From contig NZ_CP027792.1 in NCBI RefSeq assembly GCF_003013695.1, positions 1,074,501-1,138,500 on the forward strand: a stretch of 64,000 bases of DNA. The letters run 5' to 3'. The position numbers and the translations under genes are program-made. The DNA comes from Pulveribacter suum. GTDB lineage: Bacteria > Pseudomonadota > Gammaproteobacteria > Burkholderiales > Burkholderiaceae_C. The notes beneath the pieces were generated by a model, which was not told the origin of the DNA, did not search any database, and saw only the letters and a list, made by a program, of their open reading frames with translations. Below are positions 30,801 through 39,786 of the stretch, piece after piece. Positions within the stretch are counted from its first letter, which is position 1. Each line of letters begins with the position of its first letter.

Positions 30801-30918
30801 GTTTGTACTGGCGTACCTCGGCAAGCGCGGTCGCGGGCGAAAAGCCCATGGCGACCAGGCTCGAGCCCACCAGTCCTGCCCCGCTCACGCGGAAGAAGTG
30901 CCGGCGGTTCATGTCCAT
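27853..30918 (-). CDS. fdnG: Formate dehydrogenase-N alpha subunit, selenocysteine-containing (UGA at 30331-30333 read as Sec)
   Basis: A 1021-residue molybdopterin (bis-MGD) selenoenzyme oxidising formate in the periplasm. The N-terminus has a twin-arginine signal (NRRHFFRVSGAG), then a [4Fe-4S] site TCTYCSVGCGLL with a fourth Cys in GTLCPKGA. An in-frame UGA at residue 196 lies in the context FDNQARV-U-HGPTVAGL, the same position and context as Sec196 of E. coli FdnG. A SECIS hairpin follows. The reading frame stays open from there to 27853, so the gene is intact and not a pseudogene. A perfect AGGAGG sits seven bases before ATG 30918. It heads fdnGHI and is divergent from fdhD. Confidence 0.96.
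30301..30333 (-). promoter_or_regulatory. Bacterial SECIS element in fdnG (Sec UGA plus hairpin)
   Basis: Ten bases after the UGA the minus strand reads CGGTGGCAGGTCTTGCCCCG. It folds as CGG, a bulged T, then GGCA around loop GGTCT, pairing with TGCC and CCG. The bulged U and GGUCU apical loop are the SelB-binding features known from E. coli fdnG and fdhF. Confidence 0.92.
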
Positions 30919-31137
30919 GATGGAACCTCCTGTCGTGGGGAAATACTGTTGTGTTGTCGTGCCATCTTCCCCGCTTACGGCGCAAAGCCGGTGCGGGTTA
31001 GCACTTAGTCAAAGAGCGGGGCGCAACAGGCCCGCTCGGCCTCAACCATCATAGTGCCGGGGTCTATGTCCCAGTGGGGCACTCGGGCGGCGGCGCGTGC
31101 CCTGCAGGACGAGGAGGGCGGCTGGTATCGTGCGGCC

Positions 31138-31983
31138 ATGTCCGCAATCGAGTTTCTTGCCGGGGCGCCCGTGCTGCCTGCTGCCGCCGCTCTGCGCCCG
31201 CTGCTGGCGCAGCAGTGGCAATGCGGCGGCGCCGCAGCCATGCAAGCGGTGCAGGTGGCCGCCGAGGTGCCCGTTGCGCTGGTCTTCAACGGCATCTCCC
31301 ACGCCGTGATGATGGCCACGCCGCTGGAGCTGGCCGAGTTTGCCGTGGGCTTTGCCCTGAGCGAAGGCGTGGTGGAGCAGGCGCACGAATGCCGCGACGT
31401 GCAGGTGCACGTGCACGGCGAGGGCACGCCCGACGAAAGCCGCGCCGTGCACATCGAAATCCCGCCGCGCCACTTCATGCGACTGAAGGAGCGCCGCCGC
31501 GCCCTGGTGGGGCGCACGGGCTGTGGCGTGTGCGGCATCGACAGCCTGCAGGCGCTGGACCTGCGCCCCGAATCCGTCCCCGCCCCCGCCTGGCGCGATG
31601 TGCTGGACGTGCAGGCCGTGCTGCGCCCCTTTGAGGCCCTGGCGGCGCGCCAGCCGCTCAACGCCCGCGCCGGCTCGCTGCACGCCGCCGGCTGGGCCAC
31701 GCCCGCGGGCGAGCTGACCGAGGTGCTGGAAGACGTGGGCCGCCACAACGCGCTGGACAAGCTCTTTGGCCGCCTGGCGCTGGCCGGGCGGCTGGGCGAG
31801 CCGGGCTTTGTCGTCATGACCAGCCGCACCAGCTACGAGCTGGTGCGCAAATGCGCGCGCCTGGGTGTGCCGGCGTTTGCCACCATCTCCGCCCCCACCA
31901 CGCTGGCGCTGCAGCTGGCGCGCGAATCCGGCATGCACCTGTGGGGACTGTGCCGCCCCCCTACCGCCCTGCGCTATGTCTGA
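31138..31983 (+). CDS. fdhD: Formate dehydrogenase accessory sulfurtransferase FdhD
   Basis: A 281-residue protein passing sulfur from IscS to the molybdenum cofactor, required for formate dehydrogenase activity. The TGCGVCG motif carries the two sulfur-transfer cysteines. EVPVALVFNGISHAVMMATP, EDVGRHNALDKL and MTSRTSYELVRKCA are family signatures. The start at 31138 is preferred over an upstream in-frame ATG. It is divergent from fdnG with about 220 bp between, and its stop overlaps the start of the permease gene by eight bases. Confidence 0.95.
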   Translation: MSAIEFLAGAPVLPAAAALRPLLAQQWQCGGAAAMQAVQVAAEVPVALVFNGISHAVMMATPLELAEFAVGFALSEGVVEQAHECRDVQVHVHGEGTPDESRAVHIEIPPRHFMRLKERRRALVGRTGCGVCGIDSLQALDLRPESVPAPAWRDVLDVQAVLRPFEALAARQPLNARAGSLHAAGWATPAGELTEVLEDVGRHNALDKLFGRLALAGRLGEPGFVVMTSRTSYELVRKCARLGVPAFATISAPTTLALQLARESGMHLWGLCRPPTALRYV

Positions 31984-34507
31984 GCCGCGCAGGCCGGGCG
32001 CTGGCGCGCTGGCCTGGCGGGCGCTGTGGCGCGACCTGCGCGCCGGCGAGCTGCGCCTGTTGATGGTGGCCACTGCGCTGGCCGTGGCGGCGCTCACCTC
32101 CGTGGGCTTCTTTGCCGACCGCCTGCAGGGCGCCCTGGCGCGCGACGCGCTGCAGCTGCTGGGCGGCGACGTGGTGGTGGCCAGCGACAACCCCACGCCG
32201 GCCGCCTTTGCCGCGCAGGCGAAAGCGCTGGGCCTGGTCAGCGCCACGACGCTGGGCTTTCCGACCATGGCCCGCGCCAGCGACGCGCAGGGCGGAGCCA
32301 GCCGGCTGGTGGCCCTCAAAAGCGTGGAGCCCGGCTACCCGCTGCGCGGGCGGCTGCAGGTGGCAGGCGCGTCCGGCGCACCCGGCCAGCCCACCAACGA
32401 CATTCCGGCGCCCGGCCAGGCCTGGGTGGACGGCCCGCTGCTGGCCGCGCTCGGCCTGGGTGTGGGCGACGCGCTGCTGCTGGGCGACGCGCGCCTGACC
32501 ATCGCCCGCGTCATCACGCTGGAGCCCGACCGCGGTGCCGGCTTCATGGCCTTTGCGCCGCGCGTCATGGTCAATGCGCTGGACCTGCCCGCCACCGGCC
32601 TGGTGCAGCCGGCCAGCCGCATCACCTGGCGCCTGGCGGTGGCCGGCGCGCCGCGCGCTGCGCAGCGCTACGCCGCCTGGGCCGCGCGGGAGGCGGCCAA
32701 GGAGGGCATGCGTGGCGTGCGCGTGGAATCCATCGACAGCGGCCAGCCCGAGATGCGGGTGGCGCTGGAGCGGGCGCAGAAGTTCCTGAACCTGGTGGCG
32801 CTGCTGGCGGCGCTGCTGGCGGCCGTGGCGGTGGCGCTGGCCGCGCGCGCCTTCGCCGCCCGCCACCTGGACGCCGCGGCGCTGCTGCGCGTGCTGGGCC
32901 TGCCCCAGCGCCGCATCGCGCTGGCCTACGCGCTGGAGTTCCTGGCCGTGGGCTTGGCCGCCAGCGCTTTGGGCGCGGCCCTGGGCTTTGCCGTGCACCA
33001 CGTCTTCGTGCAGCTGCTGGGCGGGCTGGTGGCAGCCGACCTGCCGCCCGCCACGCCCTGGCCGGCGGTGCTCGGCCTGGGTGTGGGGCTGGCGCTGATG
33101 GTGGCCTTCGGGCTGCCGCCGGTGCTGCAGCTGGCCCGCGTGCCGCCGCTGCGCGTGCTGCGCCGCGACCTGGCCGGGCCGCGCCCGGCATCAGCTGCCG
33201 TGCTGGCCGCCGGGCTGGCCGGCTTTGGCGCGCTGCTGCTGGTGGTGGCGCGCGACGTGCGGCTGGGGGCCATCGCCTTGGGCGGCTTTGCCGGCGCCGT
33301 GCTGCTGTTCGCCCTGCTCGCCTGGGGCGCCGTGCGGCTGCTGGCGCGCCTGGTGCCGGGCGCCACCGCCCCGCGCTGGCTGGTGCTGGCCACGCGCCAG
33401 ATCGCCGCCCGGCCGGCCTACGCCGTGGTGCAGGTCAGCAGCCTGGCCGTGGGCCTGCTGGCGCTGGTGCTGCTGGTGCTGCTGCGCACCGACCTGATCG
33501 CCAGCTGGCAGCGCGCCACCCCGGCGCAGGCGCCCGACCGCTTCGTCATCAACATCCTGCCCGAGCAGGCGGATGCCTTCCGCGCCCGCCTGGCCGCCGC
33601 CGGCGTGGCCGGCTACGACTGGTACCCCATGTTCCGCGGCCGCCTGGTGGCCATCAACGGGCGCGAGGTGCATCTGGCGGACTACCCGGATGAGCGCGCC
33701 CGCCGCCTGGTGGACCGCGAATTCAACCTCTCGCACACGGCCGAGATGCCGGAACACAATCGCCTCACCGCCGGCCGCTGGACGGATGGCGAGCCGGGTG
33801 CGATCAGCGTGGAGGACGGCATTGCCAAGACCCTGGGCCTGCGCCTGGGCGACGCGCTGCGCTTTGACATCGGCGGCGTGGCCAGCGAAGCGCGCATCAC
33901 CAGCCTGCGCCACGTGGACTGGGGCTCCATGCGCGCCAACTTCTTCGTGCTGTACCCGCTGGCCGAGATGCCGGACGTGCCGCTGACCTATCTGGCGGCG
34001 TTTCGCGCGCCGCCGGCTGCCGGCTTCGACAACGCCCTGGTGCATGACTTCCCCAACATCACCAGCGTGGACATGGGCGCCACGCTGGCGCAGGTGCAGG
34101 GTGTGCTGACGCAGGTCATCCGCGCGGTGGAGTTTCTGTTCGTCTTCACCCTGGCCGCCGGGCTGGTGGTGCTGTTCGCCGCCGTCACCGCCACCCGCGA
34201 GGAGCGGGCGCGCGAGTTCGCCATCATGCGGGCGTTGGGCGCGCAGGCGCGGCTGCTGCGCCAGGTGCAGCGGGCCGAGCTGGCGGGCGTGGGCCTGCTG
34301 GCCGGCTTTCTGGCCAGCAGCGTGGCCGTGGCGCTGGCCTGGCTGCTGGCGCGCGAGGTCTTCGACTTCGAGTGGGGCGCGCCGCTGTGGGTGCCAGTGG
34401 CCGGCGCCCTGGCCGGCGCGCTGCTGGCGCTGGCTGCCGGCTGGTGGGGCCTGCGCGACGTGCTGCGCCGCCCGGTGGTGCAGACGCTGCGCCAGGCAGC
34501 GTCATGA
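31976..34507 (+). CDS. FtsX-like ABC transporter permease (YbbP-type), large
   Basis: An 843-residue membrane protein built as two MacB/FtsX-like halves. An N-terminal helix (about 25-45) is followed by a periplasmic domain (DVVVASDNPTPAAF onward), three helices around 265-400, further helices around 405-520, a second large extracytoplasmic domain, and a final FtsX block of three helices (from AVEFLFVFTLAAGLVVLF). This matches YbbP-type permeases, which work with a separate ATPase and are linked to lipid or lysophospholipid handling. No ATPase gene is adjacent. The overlap with fdhD suggests co-translation rather than shared function. Confidence 0.85.
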   Translation: MSEPRRPGAGALAWRALWRDLRAGELRLLMVATALAVAALTSVGFFADRLQGALARDALQLLGGDVVVASDNPTPAAFAAQAKALGLVSATTLGFPTMARASDAQGGASRLVALKSVEPGYPLRGRLQVAGASGAPGQPTNDIPAPGQAWVDGPLLAALGLGVGDALLLGDARLTIARVITLEPDRGAGFMAFAPRVMVNALDLPATGLVQPASRITWRLAVAGAPRAAQRYAAWAAREAAKEGMRGVRVESIDSGQPEMRVALERAQKFLNLVALLAALLAAVAVALAARAFAARHLDAAALLRVLGLPQRRIALAYALEFLAVGLAASALGAALGFAVHHVFVQLLGGLVAADLPPATPWPAVLGLGVGLALMVAFGLPPVLQLARVPPLRVLRRDLAGPRPASAAVLAAGLAGFGALLLVVARDVRLGAIALGGFAGAVLLFALLAWGAVRLLARLVPGATAPRWLVLATRQIAARPAYAVVQVSSLAVGLLALVLLVLLRTDLIASWQRATPAQAPDRFVINILPEQADAFRARLAAAGVAGYDWYPMFRGRLVAINGREVHLADYPDERARRLVDREFNLSHTAEMPEHNRLTAGRWTDGEPGAISVEDGIAKTLGLRLGDALRFDIGGVASEARITSLRHVDWGSMRANFFVLYPLAEMPDVPLTYLAAFRAPPAAGFDNALVHDFPNITSVDMGATLAQVQGVLTQVIRAVEFLFVFTLAAGLVVLFAAVTATREERAREFAIMRALGAQARLLRQVQRAELAGVGLLAGFLASSVAVALAWLLAREVFDFEWGAPLWVPVAGALAGALLALAAGWWGLRDVLRRPVVQTLRQAAS

Positions 34508-34566
34508 TGCTATATCTTCGATAGCTGCCGGCGCTTGATTGGTGGGCGCCAGAGCCGTTTTTCATC
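34508..34566 (+). repeat. Intergenic hairpin repeat
   Basis: CTTCGATAGCTGCCGGCGCT, a spacer, then GGTGGGCGCCAGAGCC. It starts directly after the permease stop codon. Confidence 0.8.
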
Positions 34567-34580
34567 AAGAATGTGAAGCC

Positions 34581-34832
34581 ATGACCGACACGCCTGAAAC
34601 CACCCCCGAAGCCCCCTGGACACCCGACTGGTCGCAGGCCCCCGAGGGCTGGAACTGGCTGGCGCAGGACGCCGACGGCCAGTGGTTCTGGTACCGCACC
34701 GAGCCCCAGCTGTCCTGGGCCGGCGGCGTGTGGCGCTCCAACTCGCGCAACCAGCAGCCGGCCGGCCGGGGGGCGCCGGACGAGGGCTGGGCCGATTCGA
34801 TGCAGACCCGCCCCGGCGCGGCCGCCCTTTGA
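34581..34832 (+). CDS. Small tryptophan-rich protein, unknown
   Basis: An 83-residue acidic protein with nine tryptophans, concentrated in WTPDWSQAPEGWNWLAQD and QWFWYRTEPQLSWAGGVWR. No signal peptide or membrane helix. The pattern suggests a small beta-sheet fold binding other proteins or sugars, but I do not recognise a family. The ATG at 34581 follows an intergenic repeat and has only a modest Shine-Dalgarno sequence (GTGAAG). It lies upstream of the truncated globin on the same strand. Confidence 0.65.
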   Translation: MTDTPETTPEAPWTPDWSQAPEGWNWLAQDADGQWFWYRTEPQLSWAGGVWRSNSRNQQPAGRGAPDEGWADSMQTRPGAAAL

Positions 34833-34895
34833 CCTGTCGGCGGTTTGGCCGGTTGACCGTTTGACCCGGGGCCGGCGCGCCCTTGTCGCCCTTCC

Positions 34896-34901
34896 TACAA
34901 T
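34896..34901 (+). promoter_or_regulatory. -10-like element upstream of the truncated globin gene
   Basis: TACAAT nine bases before ATG 34910. The same CCTACAAT sequence stands before fkpB and the CorC-like gene. No strong -35 is visible. Confidence 0.4.
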
Positions 34902-34909
34902 CCGCCGCC

Positions 34910-35308
34910 ATGACGACGACGGAGCAGGCGCAGGCCACCACCCCATACGAAGCGATCGGCGGCGAGACCGCCGTGCGCACCCTGGTGGACCGCTTTTATG
35001 ACCTGATGGACCTGGAGAGCGGCTACGCCGAGCTGCGCGCCACGCACGGCAGCACGCTGGATGACGCGCGCAACAAGCTGTTCTGGTTTCTGTGCGGCTG
35101 GCTGGGCGGGCCCGACCACTACCAAAGCCGCTTCGGCCACCCGCGCCTGCGCGCGCGGCACCTGCCGTTTTCCATCGGCATCCTGGAGCGCGACCAGTGG
35201 GTTGCCTGCATGGACCAGGCCATGGGCGACGTGGGCGTGCCCCAGCCGCTGCGCGAGCGCCTGGCCGAGAGCTTCATGGGCACGGCCGACTGGATGCGCA
35301 ACCGCTGA
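34910..35308 (+). CDS. Group II truncated hemoglobin
   Basis: A 132-residue globin (TrHbO type) that binds heme for oxygen or NO chemistry. YEAIGGETAVRTLVDRFYDLM is the usual start. KLFWFLCGWLGGP, the HPRLRARHLPF segment with the proximal His, and the C-terminal WMRNR region fit the family. ATG 34910 is used; an upstream ATG at 34883 would include the TACAAT promoter-like sequence. Confidence 0.93.
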   Translation: MTTTEQAQATTPYEAIGGETAVRTLVDRFYDLMDLESGYAELRATHGSTLDDARNKLFWFLCGWLGGPDHYQSRFGHPRLRARHLPFSIGILERDQWVACMDQAMGDVGVPQPLRERLAESFMGTADWMRNR

Positions 35309-35378
35309 ATTGCTATTGAAGATATAGCTCCCAGCGCTTGACTGGCGGGCGCTGGAGCCCGATTTGGCTGCTAATTTT
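35309..35378 (+). repeat. Intergenic hairpin repeat between the globin gene and smr
   Basis: GATATAGCTCCCAGCGCTTG, a spacer, then GGCGGGCGCTGGAGCC and a GATTTGGCTGCTAATTTTT tail. The tail contains the stop codon of the convergent Smr-domain gene (35371-35373). Confidence 0.8.
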
Positions 35379-36039
35379 TGCGCCGCCCCGGCTGCAGCAG
35401 CACCACCAGCGCGCCGGCGCCGCCATCGAGCGGCCGGGCCTGCACGAAGGCCAGCACCTCTTTCTTCTGCACCAGCCAGCGCTGCACCCGGCCCTTGAGC
35501 ACGGGCGTCCTGCCCGGCGAGCCCAGGCCCTTGCCGTGCACGATGCGCACGCAGCGCAGGCCCGTGCGGTGCGCCAGGCGGACGAACTCGCCCAGGGCTT
35601 CGCGCGCCTCGTCGGTGCGCAGGCCGTGCAGGTCCAGCTGGCGCTGGATGCTCCAGGCGCCCGAGCGCAGCTTGCGCGTCACGTCCAGCCCCACGCCCGT
35701 GCGGCGAAAGCTCAGCTGGTCGTCCACGTCCAGCAGCGTGGTCACGTCGAACTCGTCGCTGATCGACTCGCGCAGCACGCGCTCCTCGTCCAGCTGGCGC
35801 TGCACGGGCAGGGGCTCGGGCGGCTCGGGCGCGTGCCACAGGCGCGCGTCCTGGCCCTTGAGCGGGCGCACCGCGCCGACGCTGGTGGCGAACAGGTTGC
35901 GCTCGGCCTGCAGGCGGCGCTCGCGTTCGCGCCGCTCGTGCTCGCGCGCAGCCTGCTGCGCCGCGGCCTCGGCCAGCGCCTGGCGCAGGGGCTTGAGGTC
36001 TGCCAGGCTGTGGGCGGTGAGGCGGGCGGCGGCGGTCAT
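35371..36039 (-). CDS. Smr-domain protein
   Basis: A 222-residue protein. Residues about 20-50 are a charged coiled-coil (AAREHERRERERRLQAER), and residues about 130-220 form a Smr (MutS2 C-terminal-like) domain with LDLHGLRTDEA and IVHGKGLGS. Smr domains are nucleases; recent work links them to cleavage of mRNA on collided ribosomes. It shares an ATGA overlap with the phytase-like gene upstream, and its stop codon falls in an intergenic repeat. Confidence 0.88.
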   Translation of the reverse strand: MTAAARLTAHSLADLKPLRQALAEAAAQQAAREHERRERERRLQAERNLFATSVGAVRPLKGQDARLWHAPEPPEPLPVQRQLDEERVLRESISDEFDVTTLLDVDDQLSFRRTGVGLDVTRKLRSGAWSIQRQLDLHGLRTDEAREALGEFVRLAHRTGLRCVRIVHGKGLGSPGRTPVLKGRVQRWLVQKKEVLAFVQARPLDGGAGALVVLLQPGRRKN

Positions 36040-37214
36040 GGGCTGGCGCCGGTTGTACCGCAGGGGGCATTCCCGCCGCCGGGCGAGCGGTACTCGGCGG
36101 CGATGAACTGGGTCGTCTGCGCGGGGTTGAAGTTGTCGTCGCTCACCAGCACCAGCACGCAGGCGCCTGCGGCCAGCGGCGCGCCCCAGGCCATGCCCTC
36201 CAGGTTGTCCACGTCGATACCCAAAGCGGTGAAGTCGGCCACCAGCGCCTTGGGCGCGGGCGTGTGGTTGGCCGGCAGCAGGGCGGGCAGCGCCAGCGTG
36301 TCCGAGCCCTCGCGCGTGTCGATGCGGTACAGCCGCACGGCAAAGCCGCGGCCGGTGCTGTAGGCGCGCTCGAGCACCAGCAGGTGGTGCTCGTCCTCGG
36401 CCAGGATATCGCTCACGCCGTTCAGCTCAGGCCCGAAGGGCAGCCGGCGCGGATGGGGCACGGGGTCTGGCTGGTAGGCGATCTGGCGCAGCGGCCGGCC
36501 GCTGGCCAGGTCGATGGCGGTGAGGCGCACCGGCGCGCCGCCGCTGTGCGCCCGTGCGGGCGGGCCGTCCTGCAGCCAGGGCAGCTCCATGGCCAGCCAG
36601 GCGGTGGCGCCGCCAGGCGCCAGGGCCAGGCCTTCCAGCGAGCCGTTGCGGCGCGGGCCGCTGCCGGGCGCAGGGGCAAAAAAATCAGGCAGCTGCCAGG
36701 TGCGCGCGTGCGTGCCATCGGCATGGGCGGCGCGCAGCTGCGGGCCGAAGCCGCGCGTGAAGTCGCCCTCGCTGGTCCAGAGGAACTGCGCGCCGCCGGG
36801 CAGCCAGCGCACGCCCTCGGCGTCGGGCACGTCCATGCCGGGCTGCGGGGATCGGGCGCTGGCGAAGGGCCGCCCGCTGGCGTGGCGCAGCAGGCGCACG
36901 CCGGTAATGCGCGGCGGCGCCATGCCGCCTTCGCCATAGCTCAAGCGGGCGGTATAGACGCGGGCGGGGGCGTGCACGGAGCGGTCGTCGCTGATGAGCA
37001 GGTACTCGCCCGAGGCCGGGTCGCTGTCGATGCCGGAGATGCCGCCGAACAGGGTGCCGCCCCACTCGGTGCCGGGCGCGATGGCGGCCGTGCCCAGGAT
37101 GCGCAGCGCAGGGGCCTGGGGCGCTGAGACGGAGGTTGCAACGGGCGCGGGCGGCAGCGGGGTGCAGGCGGCCAGCACCAGCGCCGCCGCCAGCGCCAGG
37201 CGCGGCGCCGTCAC
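36036..37214 (-). CDS. Lipoprotein with esterase-like phytase domain
   Basis: A 392-residue exported protein. The signal peptide ends in LAAC (Cys17). The rest fits the phytase-like/esterase-like beta-propeller family: [69 protein letters not shown] (similar), NLEGMAWG and LVSDDNF. Substrates of this family are mostly untested. It overlaps radC upstream and the Smr gene downstream by four bases each. Confidence 0.85.
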   Translation of the reverse strand: MTAPRLALAAALVLAACTPLPPAPVATSVSAPQAPALRILGTAAIAPGTEWGGTLFGGISGIDSDPASGEYLLISDDRSVHAPARVYTARLSYGEGGMAPPRITGVRLLRHASGRPFASARSPQPGMDVPDAEGVRWLPGGAQFLWTSEGDFTRGFGPQLRAAHADGTHARTWQLPDFFAPAPGSGPRRNGSLEGLALAPGGATAWLAMELPWLQDGPPARAHSGGAPVRLTAIDLASGRPLRQIAYQPDPVPHPRRLPFGPELNGVSDILAEDEHHLLVLERAYSTGRGFAVRLYRIDTREGSDTLALPALLPANHTPAPKALVADFTALGIDVDNLEGMAWGAPLAAGACVLVLVSDDNFNPAQTTQFIAAEYRSPGGGNAPCGTTGASP

Positions 37215-37900
37215 ACCAGGCCCTGCTCGGCCATCGACAGCGAGGCGCCGGGCGCGACGATGACGTGGTCCAGCACGCGCACGTCCACCAGCGCCAGGGC
37301 GGACTTGAGGGTCTGCGTCAGCGCCTCGTCCGCGCGGCTGGGCTGCACGCTGCCGCTGGGGTGGTTGTGCGCCAGGACGACGGCGGCCGCCTGGTGGTGC
37401 AGGGCGCGCAGCACCACTTCGCGCGGATAGACGCTGGTTTGCGTGAGCGTGCCCCTGAAGAGCTCTTCCATGGCGATCAGGCGGTGCTGGCTGTCCAGCA
37501 GCAGCACGGCAAACACCTCGTGGCTGCGCGCGGCCAGGTGTAGCTGCAGGTAGTCGCGCACCGCCTGGGGCGAGTCGAACACGGCGCGCTCGGCCAGCTG
37601 CTGGGCCAGCGCGCGGCGCGACAGCTCCAGCACCGCCAGCAGCTCGGCGCGCTTGGCCGGCCCGAGGCCGCGGGTGCCCGCCAGCTGCGCGGCATCGGCA
37701 TGCAGCAGCCCGGCGATACCGCCAAAGCCGCCCTGGTGCGGCGGCGCCAGCAGCTCCTGCGCCAGCTGCAGCACGCCCTTGCCGGCCATGCCGGTGCGCA
37801 GCACGATGGCCAGCAGCTCGGCGTCGGCCAGGGCGGCAGGGCCGCGCGCGAGCAGCTTTTCACGCGGCTGGGCGTCGGGCGGAAGGTCCTTGAGCGGCAT
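37211..37900 (-). CDS. radC: JAMM/MPN-domain protein RadC
   Basis: A 229-residue protein. An N-terminal helix-hairpin-helix part ([18 protein letters not shown]) precedes an MPN+/JAMM metalloprotease-like domain with the HNHPSG zinc motif and [12 protein letters not shown]. It was named for DNA repair, but its exact role remains unclear. It is divergent from fkpB, whose -10-like TACAAT lies 20 bp away. Confidence 0.93.
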   Translation of the reverse strand: MPLKDLPPDAQPREKLLARGPAALADAELLAIVLRTGMAGKGVLQLAQELLAPPHQGGFGGIAGLLHADAAQLAGTRGLGPAKRAELLAVLELSRRALAQQLAERAVFDSPQAVRDYLQLHLAARSHEVFAVLLLDSQHRLIAMEELFRGTLTQTSVYPREVVLRALHHQAAAVVLAHNHPSGSVQPSRADEALTQTLKSALALVDVRVLDHVIVAPGASLSMAEQGLV

Positions 37901-37920
37901 GGGGTCGAACGCTGGTTTCC

Positions 37921-37926
37921 TACAAT
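37921..37926 (+). promoter_or_regulatory. -10-like element upstream of fkpB
   Basis: TACAAT 41 bases before the fkpB ATG, in the radC-fkpB divergent gap. Confidence 0.4.
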
Positions 37927-37966
37927 GGCGGGCAGTTTATCCAGCGCCTTCCACCGCATTGTTGCC

Positions 37967-38431
37967 ATGACCGCATCCCCTGAGAGCACGCCCGTCGTGC
38001 AGCCCGGCTCCTTCCTCACGCTGCACTACCGCCTGGCGGGCCCTGCGGGCGACGTCATCAACACGTTCGAGGACAAGCCGGCCACGCTGTCGGTGGGCAC
38101 GGGTGAGCTGTCGCCCGCGCTTGAAGCATGCCTGATCGGCCTGCAAGAAGGCGCACGCCAGACCTTCGAGCTGCCCGCCGGCGAGGCCTTCGGCGAGCGC
38201 AACCCCGACATGCAGCAGTGGGTGGCCAAGAAGCTGCTGGACGAGCTGGGCGACCCGCACGAGGAATACACCCTTGGCGATGTGGTGCAGTTCCCCACGC
38301 CCGACGGCCAGGGCCAGTACGCCGGCGTGGTGCTGGAGGTGCGCGGCGACGGGGCCGTGCGCTTTGACTTCAGCCACCCGCTGGCGGGTGTGCCGGTGAC
38401 GTTCGAAGTGCAGCTCATCGGAGTCTTGTGA
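37967..38431 (+). CDS. fkpB: FKBP-type peptidyl-prolyl isomerase (SlpA/FkpB)
   Basis: A 154-residue cytosolic isomerase and chaperone with the FKBP core split by an insert-in-flap domain. It shows LTLHYRLAGPAGDVINTFEDKPATLSVGTGELSPALE, GLQEGARQTFELPAGEAFGERNPDM and DFSHPLAGVPVTFEV. It lies just before ispH on the same strand, as in many Proteobacteria. Confidence 0.94.
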   Translation: MTASPESTPVVQPGSFLTLHYRLAGPAGDVINTFEDKPATLSVGTGELSPALEACLIGLQEGARQTFELPAGEAFGERNPDMQQWVAKKLLDELGDPHEEYTLGDVVQFPTPDGQGQYAGVVLEVRGDGAVRFDFSHPLAGVPVTFEVQLIGVL

Positions 38432-38432
38432 G

Positions 38433-38600
38433 GCAACCCCCTGAGCGGCTGGCGCCGCTTCCCCCTTTTCTCGCAGCGCGCTGCGCTGCGGGAAGGGGGA
38501 CGACGCCGGCGCTGCGGGGCGGCCCTTGCGCGGCGTCCGCCGGCTTGGGGCGTGCCCAGTGCCGGCGCCCGCTGGCGTCTTTTACCGGCGCGCTGCGTCG
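38433..38600. repeat. GC-rich hairpin cluster between fkpB and ispH
   Basis: CTTCCCCC...CGCAGCGC pairs with GCGCTGCG...GGGGGA, followed by a second stem (GGACGACGCC with GGCGTCC). This CCCCCTGAGCGGC-type cluster is of the style of Comamonadaceae intergenic repeats and resembles the unit at 26195. Confidence 0.65.
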
Positions 38601-38621
38601 CAACGGATCTTCTGGCTTGAT

Positions 38622-39575
38622 ATGAAAACCCCCCAAGAAATCATCCTGGCCGAGCCGCGCGGCTTTTGCGCGGGCGTGGACCGGGCCATCGAGATCGTCG
38701 AGCGGGCGCTGGTCAAGTTCGGCGCGCCCATCTACGTGCGCCACGAGATCGTGCACAACACCTACGTGGTCAACGACCTGAAGGCCAAGGGCGCGATCTT
38801 CATCGAGGAGCTGGCCGATGTGCCGCCGGGCGCCACGCTGGTGTTCTCGGCCCACGGCGTCAGCCGCGCGGTGCAGGACGAGGCCCGGGCGCGCGGCTTT
38901 TCCATCTTCGACGCCACCTGCCCGCTGGTGACCAAGGTGCACGTCGAGGTGGCGAAGCTGGCCAAGGAAGGCTACGAATTCATCATGATCGGCCATAAGG
39001 GCCATCCCGAGGTCGAGGGCACCATGGGGCAGCTCGATAGCGGCATCCATCTGGTCGAGGACGTGCAGGATGTGGCGCGCGTGCAGCCCGCACAGACCGA
39101 CAAGCTCGCCGTGGTCACGCAGACCACGCTCTCCGTGGACGACGCCGCCGCAATCACCGCCGCCGTGCGGGCGCGCTTTCCCAGCATCCGCGAGCCCAAG
39201 CAGCAAGACATCTGCTACGCCACGCAAAACCGCCAGGACGCCGTCAAGCTGCTCAGCCCGCAGGTGGACCTGGTCATCGTCGTGGGCAGCCCCACCAGCT
39301 CCAACAGCAACCGCCTGCGCGAGCTGGCCGCGCGCCTGGGCCGGCCGGCCTACATGGTGGACAGTGCCGAGGAACTGCGCGCCGAATGGTTCGAAGGCGT
39401 TGCGCGCGTGGGCCTGACGGCGGGTGCCTCGGCGCCCGAGGTGCTGGTGCAGGCCGTGATCGAGCGCATCAAGGCGCTGGGCGCCGTGGCTGTGCGCAAG
39501 ATGGACGGTATCGAGGAAACGGTGAAGTTTCCGCTGCCCAAGGGCCTGAAGCTCAACGCACCGCCGGCCGCCTGA
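38622..39575 (+). CDS. ispH: 4-hydroxy-3-methylbut-2-enyl diphosphate reductase
   Basis: A 317-residue [4Fe-4S] enzyme, the last step of the non-mevalonate isoprenoid pathway, making IPP and DMAPP. The cluster cysteines are in [22 protein letters not shown] and [34 protein letters not shown] and [11 protein letters not shown] are typical. The start at 38622 follows the GC-rich repeat; the upstream in-frame extension is repeat sequence. Confidence 0.96.
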   Translation: MKTPQEIILAEPRGFCAGVDRAIEIVERALVKFGAPIYVRHEIVHNTYVVNDLKAKGAIFIEELADVPPGATLVFSAHGVSRAVQDEARARGFSIFDATCPLVTKVHVEVAKLAKEGYEFIMIGHKGHPEVEGTMGQLDSGIHLVEDVQDVARVQPAQTDKLAVVTQTTLSVDDAAAITAAVRARFPSIREPKQQDICYATQNRQDAVKLLSPQVDLVIVVGSPTSSNSNRLRELAARLGRPAYMVDSAEELRAEWFEGVARVGLTAGASAPEVLVQAVIERIKALGAVAVRKMDGIEETVKFPLPKGLKLNAPPAA

Positions 39576-39602
39576 GCGCAGGCCGGGCAGCGCCACCGGC
39601 GC

Positions 39603-39666
39603 GGCTGCTACACCTTTCATAGCTTCCAGCGCATGCTGCGCGCGCGTTTGCACCACTTTTGGCATC
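39603..39666 (+). repeat. Intergenic hairpin repeat after ispH, divergent copy
   Basis: CTTTCATAGCTTCCAGCGCA and a TTGCACCACTTTTGGC tail: the TAGCTNCNAGCGC core with a different second arm. Confidence 0.6.
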
Positions 39667-39737
39667 TAAACCGACACGCAGGTGCGGCATGGGGCAGGGC
39701 GCGTGCGCGGCAAGCCCTTGCACAATGCAGGCTTTCC

Positions 39738-39743
39738 TACAAT
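39738..39743 (+). promoter_or_regulatory. -10-like element upstream of the CorC-like gene
   Basis: TACAAT in the context TTTCCTACAATC, 43 bases before the ATG at 39787, with TTGCAC about 14 bp upstream. Confidence 0.4.
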
Positions 39744-39786
39744 CTCCGCCCCACCACACCACGGGAGCACATCGGCCTCCCCGCTT

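Noticed and set aside
26899..31008. Very long plus-strand ORF (1369 codons) opposite fdnGHI
   Set aside because: It is the antisense shadow of high-GC genes with clear families; its own translation shows no domain and has His/Val/Leu/Arg-biased composition.
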